Below are positions 46,366-53,327 of a DNA stretch of 53,327 bases, piece by piece. The DNA is from Alphaproteobacteria bacterium (lineage in GTDB: Bacteria; Pseudomonadota; Alphaproteobacteria; Reyranellales; Reyranellaceae). The notes beneath the pieces are model-generated. The model was not told where the DNA came from and made no database searches. It saw nothing but the letters and a program-made list of their open reading frames with translations. The stretch covers positions 1 through 53,327 of the forward strand of contig RGPT01000002.1 in assembly GCA_010032545.1 (NCBI GenBank), given 5' to 3'. The number at the start of each line of letters is the position of its first letter. Position 1 is the stretch's first letter. The position numbers and the translations under genes were made by a program.

Positions 46366-46406
46366 CGTCTGCATCCTCCTTTTGAAAAACGACAGCGACT
46401 TTATTC

Positions 46407-46429
46407 GTGTCGCCTGCTCGATGCGACAC
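46407..46429. promoter_or_regulatory. Perfect inverted repeat in the divergent doxX/TonB promoter region
   Basis: GTGTCGC (46407-46413) and GCGACAC (46423-46429) are exact reverse complements with a 9-nt spacer, 42 bp from the doxX-like start and 55 bp from the first start of the copper-type operon. Placement suits a dimeric repressor or activator controlling both directions. I cannot name the regulator. Confidence 0.45.
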
Positions 46430-46483
46430 TTTGTGGGAAAGCCGTGCCTTGCGGCGGTTCTCGCGGGCGGCCTAAAGTCAGCC

Positions 46484-46840
46484 ATGATCCGCAAGCGCTC
46501 CGAGTCGGGCTGGCGCGTGGCCTCTCTGGCCGCGGCGCTGTTTGCGATCACCCTCAATTTCCTCCAGCCCCTCGCCCACGCCGCCCTGATGCGCGATGCA
46601 GGGCCGCAAGCCGCCGCGAAGATGTGGGGCGCCTTCTGCCTGCCCGTCGCCGGCCAGGACGATGCCGAGGGAACCACGCCCGTTGCCGGCAAGTCCCATG
46701 AGTGCTGCCTCGGCCTCGCCCACGCGCCTGTCCTGGCCGAACTCTCCATCACCTTCGTCCGCGTCGAACCTACCCCGGCCGGAAGCAGCGCCGCGGCCTC
46801 GCGCCCGGCGCTTTCGTTCGTCATTCGTGGGGAGATTTTC
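46484..46840 (+). CDS. DUF2946-like small membrane protein, reading in frame into the TonB receptor
   Basis: From the ATG at 46484 there are 119 codons with a hydrophobic N-terminus (RVASLAAALFAITLNFLQPLAHAA) and Cys/His motifs AFCLP and SHECCLGLAHAP, the layout of DUF2946 proteins that often precede copper-linked TonB receptors. There is no stop codon before the receptor's own ATG at 46841, which has its own ribosome site (GGGGAG) and signal peptide. Either the two are fused, or the stop of the first gene was lost. Family assignment is tentative. Confidence 0.5.
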
Positions 46841-49042
46841 ATGCTGTCGATTCGCGCGGCGACGTTTGCCGCTTTCGTGGGCCTTGCCTTGATGCCAGCC
46901 CTTGCCCGGGCGCAGAACGTGCCGCAAACCACGCCACAAGACACGCCAACGGCCACAACACCACCCGTCGCGACACCGCCGATCAGCCTGCCGCCGATCA
47001 CCGTCACCGCCGGCCGCGGCTCCGATCTTGAAAAGCTCGACGTCAGCACCACCGTGATGACGCGCGCGCAGGTGCAGGCGATGCCCGAGACCGGCGTCGA
47101 CCAGATCGTCAACCGAATCCCGGGCGTGTGGACGCAGAACATCCCCTCAGGCCAGCTCCATCCGACCGGCCAGCCCGTCAGCATCCGCGGCTTCGGCACC
47201 AGCACGACCATCAACACACTGGTGATGGTCGACGGCGTGCCGGTGAACGATCCCTACTTCCGCACGATCAACTGGAGCGCCATTCCGAAGAACACCATCG
47301 ACCGGATCGAGGTCATCCGCGGCGGCGGCGCCACCAGCCTGTGGGGCAACATGGCGATGGGCGGCATCATCAACATCGTGACCCGCGAACCCACCAAGAC
47401 CGCAGCGGCGGTCGACATCAGCTACGGCAACTACAACACCGGCGCCGCCGAGGTCGCGGGCAGCCTCGAGGTCAACGACAAGCTCAAGGTCGGGCTCGCC
47501 TACAATCACAACCAGAGCTCGGGCTACAATCTCACCCCGGCGCAATACCAGAATGTCAACCTGGTGCCGACCGCATCCAAGGCCGACAATATCGCCTTCT
47601 CAGTCTTCCTGACGCCGTCCGACAACCTGAAGCTTTTCGCCAAGGCAAACTTCAACCAGACCTACGAAGACGGGCTGGTGTGGCAGTTCGCGCACAACAA
47701 CTGGTCCAGCTTCCGCGGGCAGCTGGGCGGCACCTACGAGTTCGAGGACAAGACATCGATCAACTTCAACGTCTGGGCCGGCGGCGGCGTGTTCGGCACC
47801 ACCAACGTGGCGAGCGGCTCCTACACGCTGAACAACATCAACGCGACCAACCAGTTCGTCAGCCAGATCGAGCAGGCACCAAACACCGACCAGGGCGGCT
47901 CCATCTTCTTCCAGGGCGACGTCGGGCCGGTCAAGGACGTCAAGATCGGCGTCGACATGCGCCGCACGACGATCAACGATAACAACAACCTCTATGCGAG
48001 CGCCACGGCGAAGCCGACCATCTTCATCGCCAACGGCGAGCACCGCAGCCAGGGCGTCTTCGGCCAGGGCACCTACCGCTTCACCGGTGTTCCGCTCGAG
48101 GTCACGGTCGGCCTGCGCGGCGATTTCTACCAGGCGCTGAACGCCAGCGTGCTGACCGCGAACTCCAACACCCTGGTCCCGGTGGCCAACTCGAACTACA
48201 GCAGCTTCGATCCGCGCATCGGCCTGAAGTACTATCTGTTCGACGAATTCAGCATCCGCGCTGCGGCCTACCGCAACTTCTCGGCGCCGGGCATGAACCA
48301 GATGTACCGCAGCTTCGCCGCGGGCACGGCCTACACCGCCATCAACCCGAACCTGCAGCCGATGACGAACATCGGCGAGGAAGTGGGCTTCGACTTCAAG
48401 TGGCGGGAGTTCACCCTGTCGGGAACGGTCTTCAACAACAACCTCGACAACTTCATTGACTTCGTGACGGTGTGCAACACGAACCCGGCCTGCGCCGCGC
48501 CGTTCATCTCCGCCGCCGGCCTCGGCCCCGGCTTCACAACGGTGCGGCAGTACCAGAACACCGGCAGCGCCGTGTTCCAGGGCCTCGAGATCATCGGCGG
48601 ATGGCAGGCGACGCCGGAGCTTCGTTTCGGTGCCAGCTTCACCAACACCATCGCCTACATGACGACCTCCAACTATCCGGCGCTGATCCGCACCGGGGTC
48701 CAGCTCGGCCAGGTCCCGGTCACGATGTTCAACGCCAATGTCGAATGGCGACCGATCCCCGAGCTGGTGCTGAGCGCCAACCTGAAGTCTTTCCCGAGCT
48801 ACTGGAACGACACCGGCCATACCCAGCTCAACCAGGCCGCCACGCTGCTCGACGTCGGGGCCTCCTATTCGCCCGCCAAGTACGTCGACATCTATGCCAG
48901 CATCCAGAACCTCACCAACGTCCAGTACCTGGCGGCGGGCTATACGACGACCACGTTCGAGGGTCCGACGGTCAATGCCTCGGCGATCCCCGCACTGGGC
49001 ATGCCGTTTACCGCCATCGCCGGCCTTCGGATGCGATTCTGA
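46841..49042 (+). CDS. TonB-dependent outer-membrane receptor, probable copper receptor
   Basis: 733 residues. Signal peptide to about residue 25 (FVGLALMPALARAQ), a Thr/Pro-rich spacer, TonB box-like ITVTAGR, plug domain (DQIVNRIPGVWTQN, VSIRGFGTS, VDGVPVNDPYF, IEVIRGGGATSLWGN) and a long beta-barrel ending in LRMRF with terminal Phe. GGGGAG lies about 8 nt before the ATG at 46841. The downstream propeller, thioredoxin and PCu(A)C genes suggest copper or a copper complex as cargo; a direct reading of substrate from sequence is not possible. Confidence 0.9.
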   Translation: MLSIRAATFAAFVGLALMPALARAQNVPQTTPQDTPTATTPPVATPPISLPPITVTAGRGSDLEKLDVSTTVMTRAQVQAMPETGVDQIVNRIPGVWTQNIPSGQLHPTGQPVSIRGFGTSTTINTLVMVDGVPVNDPYFRTINWSAIPKNTIDRIEVIRGGGATSLWGNMAMGGIINIVTREPTKTAAAVDISYGNYNTGAAEVAGSLEVNDKLKVGLAYNHNQSSGYNLTPAQYQNVNLVPTASKADNIAFSVFLTPSDNLKLFAKANFNQTYEDGLVWQFAHNNWSSFRGQLGGTYEFEDKTSINFNVWAGGGVFGTTNVASGSYTLNNINATNQFVSQIEQAPNTDQGGSIFFQGDVGPVKDVKIGVDMRRTTINDNNNLYASATAKPTIFIANGEHRSQGVFGQGTYRFTGVPLEVTVGLRGDFYQALNASVLTANSNTLVPVANSNYSSFDPRIGLKYYLFDEFSIRAAAYRNFSAPGMNQMYRSFAAGTAYTAINPNLQPMTNIGEEVGFDFKWREFTLSGTVFNNNLDNFIDFVTVCNTNPACAAPFISAAGLGPGFTTVRQYQNTGSAVFQGLEIIGGWQATPELRFGASFTNTIAYMTTSNYPALIRTGVQLGQVPVTMFNANVEWRPIPELVLSANLKSFPSYWNDTGHTQLNQAATLLDVGASYSPAKYVDIYASIQNLTNVQYLAAGYTTTTFEGPTVNASAIPALGMPFTAIAGLRMRF

Positions 49043-49063
49043 AAGGTGTAGAAAGGAAAAGCC

Positions 49064-50245
49064 ATGCGCCGCCTCCTTCTCTGTCTCGCCCTTCTGCTGC
49101 CCGCCGGCATCGCTGCGGCACAACACAACCACGCCGGCCGTGGAACGCCGGAGGCTTTCACCGCCACACCGGCCTTCGGTCCCGATGGCACGCTGTGGCT
49201 GGTGCGGACCGAGGGAAGCCGGGTCGTGGTCGTGCGTTCGTCCGACCTCGGCCGGACGTTTACCGCGCCCGTCCCAGTGACGCCGGAGCCGCTGAACCTC
49301 GACTGGGGGCCCGACGCGCGGGCCCGCATCGCCGTCGACTCCAGGGGCGTGGCGATCGTCACTTTCGCCATCTTCCAGGACAAGAATTTCAACGGCCGCG
49401 CATTCCATGCGCGCTCGACCGACAACGGCGCCTCGTTCACGCAACCGCGGCCGCTCACTGCCGACACGACCAGCCAGCGCTTCGAGACGGTGGCGATCGA
49501 TCCCGCCGGCCGTGTGTTCACCGCCTGGCTCGACAAGCGCAACGGCGCCGCCGCCCGCAAGGCCGGCAAGCCTTATCCCGGTGCGGCGCTCGCCTACGCC
49601 TGGTCCGACGACGAGGGCGCGCGCTTCTCCGACACGGAGGTCGCGCTCGACAACACCTGCGAATGCTGCCGCCTCGGCGTCGCCTTCGCCGGCCCCGGCC
49701 GGCCGGCCGTGATCTTCCGCAACATCTTCCCGGGCTCGGTGCGCGATCATGCCGTCGTCACCTTTCGCGATCCCGCAACGCCGGGTCCGCTCACCCGCGT
49801 CAGCACGGACAACTGGAAGATCGATGCCTGTCCGCACCACGGCCCCAGCCTCGCGATCGCACCGGACGGCAGCCAGCATGCCGCCTGGTTCACCGACGGC
49901 TCGGCTCGAAAGGGCCTGTTCTATGCCCGCGCGGAGTCGGACGGCGCCGCCTTCGGCCCGCCGCGCCCGCTCGGCACGCCCGACCGCCAGCCGGCGCGGC
50001 CCTATCTCCTGTCGGCGGGACCGGCGCTCCATCTCGTGTGGAAGGAATTCGACGGCGACAAGGTGGCGGTACGCTGGCAGGTCTCGACCGACAGCGGCCG
50101 CAGCTGGAGTCCCGCAACGACCGTCGCCGACACCGGCGATGCCTCGGATCATCCCTTGCTGGTCGCCCGCGACGATCGCGTCTATCTCTCCTGGCTGACG
50201 AAGAACGAAGGTTACCGTCTGATCGCCCTGGGTGGCGCATCGTGA
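49064..50245 (+). CDS. Exported sialidase-like beta-propeller with CxCC and CPHH motifs
   Basis: 393 residues, signal peptide to about 19 (LALLLPAGIAAAQ), then HNHAG. At least four Asp-box repeats (SxDxGxxF/W) are visible: SSDLGRTF, STDNGASF, SDDEGARF and STDSGRSW, indicating a six-bladed propeller of sialidase type. The catalytic Arg triad and Tyr/Glu of true sialidases are not evident. Unusual cysteines: TCECC (C199, C201, C202) and CPHH (C256, H258, H259), which could bind metal. Between a TonB receptor and TlpA/PCu(A)C genes, a copper role is more likely than sugar hydrolysis. Confidence 0.8.
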   Translation: MRRLLLCLALLLPAGIAAAQHNHAGRGTPEAFTATPAFGPDGTLWLVRTEGSRVVVVRSSDLGRTFTAPVPVTPEPLNLDWGPDARARIAVDSRGVAIVTFAIFQDKNFNGRAFHARSTDNGASFTQPRPLTADTTSQRFETVAIDPAGRVFTAWLDKRNGAAARKAGKPYPGAALAYAWSDDEGARFSDTEVALDNTCECCRLGVAFAGPGRPAVIFRNIFPGSVRDHAVVTFRDPATPGPLTRVSTDNWKIDACPHHGPSLAIAPDGSQHAAWFTDGSARKGLFYARAESDGAAFGPPRPLGTPDRQPARPYLLSAGPALHLVWKEFDGDKVAVRWQVSTDSGRSWSPATTVADTGDASDHPLLVARDDRVYLSWLTKNEGYRLIALGGAS

Positions 50246-50754
50246 GGCGGCGCGCGCTCCTCGCCACGGCCTTCGGTGGCCTCGGCCTCGTGGCCGCCGT
50301 GGCCGCCGCGCAGGTCGCGACGGTGGATGAGCCGCTGTCCTTTTCGCGCGGCAGCTGGGCCAAACTGCGCGCGGCGCACGCGGGCCTGCCGACCGTTGTC
50401 CATCTCTGGGGCCTGACCTGCGGCCCGTGCCTTGTAGAACTGCCACATTGGGGCGAACTGGCAAAGGCGCGGCCCGACCTTCGCCTGGTGCTGATCGCGG
50501 CCGATCCGCTGCCGCAGGAGCCGGCGCGCGTGTCGGCAACGCTGGCCAAGTCCGGCCTCGGCAATGCCGAGAGCTGGAGTTTCACCGACCGCTTCTACGA
50601 AAAGCTGCGCCACGAGATCGATCCTGCCTGGGCGGGCGAGTTGCCGCGCACCGTCCTGATCGCCACCGACGGCACCGTCAGCGTCCTGCCCGGTGTCGCC
50701 GACCTTGCCCGGGTGCGGGCGTGGCTCGATGCCCAGGCCAAACCTCGCCTTTAA
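50242..50754 (+). CDS. TlpA-like periplasmic thioredoxin
   Basis: 170 residues. The N-terminal hydrophobic stretch (LLATAFGGLGLVAAVAAAQ) exports or anchors it. The redox motif C60-G-P-C63 follows HLWGLT, and LPRTVLIATDG provides the cis-Pro loop (LPRT). It probably reduces disulfides in a periplasmic copper protein, as TlpA does for Sco and CoxB. The GTG at 50242 overlaps the propeller stop (GTGA), so it is translationally coupled to it. Confidence 0.87.
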   Translation: MRRRALLATAFGGLGLVAAVAAAQVATVDEPLSFSRGSWAKLRAAHAGLPTVVHLWGLTCGPCLVELPHWGELAKARPDLRLVLIAADPLPQEPARVSATLAKSGLGNAESWSFTDRFYEKLRHEIDPAWAGELPRTVLIATDGTVSVLPGVADLARVRAWLDAQAKPRL

Positions 50755-50766
50755 GGAGTAGTCCTC

Positions 50767-51243
50767 ATGGTCAGCCGCCGCCTCTCCCTCGTCTTCCTCG
50801 CCGCCGCTCTCGCGGTTTCCGACTCCGCGCCAGGCCTCGCCCAGGACTACAAGCTGGGCACGCTCGAAATCAGCCAGCCCTGGACGCGGGCCACGCCGGC
50901 CACGGCGCAATCGGCCGGTGGCTTTCTCACCGTCACCAACAAGGGCACCACGCCCGACCGGCTGATCGCTGCGCAGAGCTCTGTCTCGGCCAAGGTCGAG
51001 GTCCACGAGATGCGGATGGACGGCAACGTGATGAAGATGCGCGAACTCGAGAAAGGCCTCGAGATCGCGCCGGGCGCCACGGTGATGCTGAAGCCGGGCA
51101 GCTATCACATCATGTTCATGGGGCTGAAGGCGCCGATCGCCAAGGACTCGATGGTCCCGGTGACGCTGGTGTTCGAGAAGGCCGGCAGCATCGAGGTCGA
51201 GCTCAAGGCCGCAGCGATCGGCGCCGCCGCCGCCACGCATTGA
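50767..51243 (+). CDS. Copper chaperone PCu(A)C
   Basis: 158 residues with signal peptide to about 26. Cu(I) ligands H80, M91, H114 and M116 (VHEMRMDG, VMKM, YHIMFMG) follow the H-x10-M-x21/22-HxM pattern of PCu(A)C/PmoF2-type chaperones, which deliver Cu to the CuA site of cytochrome oxidase or buffer periplasmic copper. PWTRATPATAQSAGGFLTVTN is the typical opening, here cited as PWTRATP. Ends in a free His tail (AAAATH). 12 bp after the thioredoxin gene. Confidence 0.93.
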   Translation: MVSRRLSLVFLAAALAVSDSAPGLAQDYKLGTLEISQPWTRATPATAQSAGGFLTVTNKGTTPDRLIAAQSSVSAKVEVHEMRMDGNVMKMRELEKGLEIAPGATVMLKPGSYHIMFMGLKAPIAKDSMVPVTLVFEKAGSIEVELKAAAIGAAAATH

Positions 51244-51289
51244 GCTGCTCGGGAGCCCTTCGCTTGACGCCGGCCAGACGACTCTCCAA

Positions 51290-51482
51290 TAGTGCCATCA
51301 GTGGTTCCCGCAAGGGATCAAAAGGGAACGCGGTGCGCGTCTTCGGGCGCCATGCCGCGGCTGCCCCCGCAACTGTAAGCGGCGAGCGTCCGACCGAACA
51401 TGCCACTGAGGGCCGCAAGGTCGTTGGGAAGGTGGTCAACGCAGCGACCCGCGAGCCAGGAGACCTGCCACGAGCCTTGGTC
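51290..51482 (+). ncRNA. Cobalamin riboswitch
   Basis: Conserved segments appear in order: AAAAGGGAACGCGGTG near 51319-51334, GCCGCGGCTGCCCCCGCAAC then TGTAAGCGGCGAGC in the core, GCCACTG near 51400, GGGAAGG, and the B12 box (GCGAGCCAGGAGACCTGCC at about 51451-51469). This is the AdoCbl/MeCbl aptamer that represses downstream genes when cobalamin is plentiful. A GCCTTC-GCGA-GAAGGC hairpin at 51534-51549, 56 nt before the next ATG, may be part of the expression platform. Exact ends are approximate. Confidence 0.93.
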
Positions 51483-51605
51483 GCGCGCGAACGCATTGGG
51501 CGGGGTGTCCTTGTGCGGCACTTGACCGGCGGTGCCTTCGCGAGAAGGCGTGCGGCCGGGCAGCGCATTTCGCAGCGGCGGAGTCATTGCGTCGCAGGCC
51601 GTCCC

Positions 51606-53327
51606 ATGTCGTCTTCACGTTTTGCCAGCCGCACCGGCATCGCGCCGATCGTCGTGGCCGCGTTCCTTGCGGTAGTCCCGCAGGCGCTGGCCCAAACGAC
51701 GCCTCAACCGGCCGCCCCCCCGCCCGATCAGACCGGCGCCTCGACCGTCCTGCCCATGATCACCGTGGTGGCACCGCAGCAACTGGAAGCCATGCCGACC
51801 GATGCCGCGAGCGAGCAGCGGATTTCCGGCGAGACGCTGAACGCGCGGCCCATCGCCCGGCCCAGCGATCTCCTCGAGGCCGTGCCGGGCTTGATCGTCA
51901 GCCAGCACAGCGGCGAGGGGAAGGCCAATCAGTATTTCCTGCGCGGCATGAACCTCGACCACGGCACCGACCTCGCGCTGTGGCTCGACGAGGCGACTTC
52001 TCTTCGGCCGGCAGCATACGCCTCGCCTACGCCGACAAGCTCGAGAACACCGTCGCGGTGGCGACCGGCGGCATGTACGGCTACTGGCGCGCCCTCGTGG
52101 CCGGATCGTACGCGGCCGGCAACGGCACGCTGACCGCGGCGGGCGAGGTCGTGGCCTACAACGGTCCGTGGCAGGTCGGCGACAACACCCGCAAGTTCAA
52201 CGGCTTCCTGCGCTATAGCGAAGGCACGCCCGACAACGGACTTGCCGTGACGGCGATGGCCTATTCCAATTCGTGGCACTCGACCGACCAGATTCCAAAT
52301 CGCGCCGTTCTCGACGGCAGCCTCGACCGCTACGGCGCCGTCGACCAGACCGACGGCGGCGACACCCAGCGCTATTCGCTGTCGGCGCGCTGGAGTCGCT
52401 CGGACAAGGAATCGGCCGACAAGGTCGAGGCCTATCTCGTCTACTCGACACTGAATCTCTACAACAACTTCACCTACTTCCTGAATAATCCCGACAACGG
52501 CGACCAGTTCCAGCAGAGCGACAAGCGCAAGCTGATGGGCATGAACGCCAGCCACCTGCTGCGCCACGACCTCATGGGGTTCAAATCGGAATCGACGTTG
52601 GGCACTCAGATTCGCTACGACGACATCTCGCTCGGCCTGTTCAACACGGTCCAGCGGGTGCCGACCGGCACGATCCGCTCCGACCACGTGAGCGAGAGCA
52701 GCATCGGCCTCTACGCCAAGAACATGACCGCCTGGACCGACTGGTTCCGCGCCACGCTCGGCGTGCGCGGCGACTTCTACGCGATCTCGGTCGACAGCAA
52801 CAATCCGGCGAACTCGGGCGCCCTCACCGCCTTCGTCGCCAGCCCCAAGGCGGGGCTGGTCTTCGGCCCCTTCAACAAGACCGAGTTCTATCTCAACGCC
52901 GGCCAGGGCTTCCACAGCAACGATGCGCGCGCCGCCGTTGTCACCGTCAATCCTGCCGATTCGACCCAGCAACTGCAGTCGGCGCCGCTGCTGGTGCGCT
53001 CGACCGGCGGCGAAATCGGCATCCGCTCGCAGGCCGTCAGGGGACTCGACAGTACCTTCGCGCTCTTCCTGCTCGACTTCGACTCGGAGCTGCTGTTCGT
53101 GGGTGACACCGGCACGACGGAGGCGAGCCGTCCAAGCCGTCGCGTCGGCTTCGAATGGACCAACCAGTACCGGCCTGCCCCCTGGGCGATGCTCGACCTC
53201 GATGTCGCCTATACCGTGGCGCGCTTCATGAACTCCGATCCCGCCGGCCCCTTCATCCCCGGCGCACCATCGGCCATCGCCTCGGCGGGCATCACGCTCG
53301 GCGCCGAGACAGGCTGGTTCGGCGCGC
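51606..53327 (+). pseudogene. TonB-dependent receptor under B12 riboswitch control, frameshifted and partial
   Basis: The ATG at 51606 starts a signal peptide (VVAAFLAVVPQALAQ), TonB box-like MITVVAP and a plug (DLLEAVPGLIVSQHSGEGKANQY, cited as DLLEAVPGLIVSQ; RGMNLDHGTDLALWLD). At 51985-51995 the frame breaks: the sequence resumes one frame over as GDFSSAGSIRLAYADKLENT and the barrel continues to the window end. Homologues have about 40 residues between these points (the GMPVNMRTH...GPYFAEE part), so a deletion plus frameshift is likely. The original frame stops at 52133. With the riboswitch it would serve cobalamin or cobinamide uptake. Confidence 0.85.

Noticed and set aside
47600-50539. 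Very long minus-strand open frame opposite the TonB receptor and propeller
   Set aside because: Antisense shadow; the plus strand encodes recognisable proteins across the same span.

Overview
This is a high-GC, densely coded stretch of what looks like an alphaproteobacterial chromosome. My best guess is a Rhodospirillales or Reyranella-type heterotroph. That is inferred from the Bug-type solute receptor, the many CoA-ester genes, the bufferin locus and the ligase-associated repair genes, not from a marker gene. Start/stop overlaps (ATGA, GTGA, TTGA) are common. I saw no insertion sequence, phage gene or CRISPR array.

Layout. 1-5.6 kb: Lhr-like helicase, MBL-fold exonuclease and ATP-dependent DNA ligase, with moaA coupled to the ligase. 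5.6-9.5 kb: an EamA transporter, a ChaC-like remnant, a MaoC hydratase and two crotonases. 9.5-12.8 kb: a lipid-linked sugar cassette (small 4-TM flippase-like protein, polyprenyl-phosphate glycosyltransferase, GT-C-like membrane protein). 12.8-17.1 kb: four hot-dog-fold proteins and a VOC protein around a class III nucleotide cyclase whose C-terminal part holds three related repeats. 17.1-18.7 kb: iron and oxidative-stress genes (bfd, bfr, sodB). 18.7-25 kb: an MFS exporter, a B12-binding-type radical SAM protein, a TauD dioxygenase, NAD kinase and an AbrB-type membrane protein. 25-28.7 kb: a four-gene unit of DUF1801, amidohydrolase, CobW-type GTPase and SDR. 28.7-34.5 kb: Bug receptor, MFS pump, dienelactone hydrolase, acyl-CoA synthetase and FAD oxidoreductase. 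34.6-37 kb: a bufferin (BufA2/BufB/BufC) RiPP locus. 37.6 kb: tRNA-Leu(UAA). 38.4-44.1 kb: a complete dipeptide/oligopeptide ABC operon with an internal terminator. 44.2-46.4 kb: SugE/Gdx, SDR, Nudix, DoxX. 46.5-51.2 kb: a candidate copper operon (DUF2946-like protein, TonB receptor, Cys-rich sialidase-like propeller, TlpA-like thioredoxin, PCu(A)C chaperone). 51.3 kb to the end: a cobalamin riboswitch ahead of a second TonB receptor, which runs off the window.

Two systems stand out. The bufferin locus has one intact six-cysteine precursor and a broken second precursor, each followed by a strong hairpin. The 46.5-51.2 kb operon looks like an outer-membrane-to-periplasm copper route centred on an uncharacterised propeller with CxCC and CPHH motifs. 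An equally striking pattern is that at least six genes (helicase, ligase, ChaC, CobW, second bufferin, second TonB receptor) appear to have lost an internal block of very roughly 25-90 codons, either in frame or with a frameshift. This is either an assembly artefact, such as gap closure over short overlaps, or real microdeletion. It should be settled before any of those genes is interpreted.
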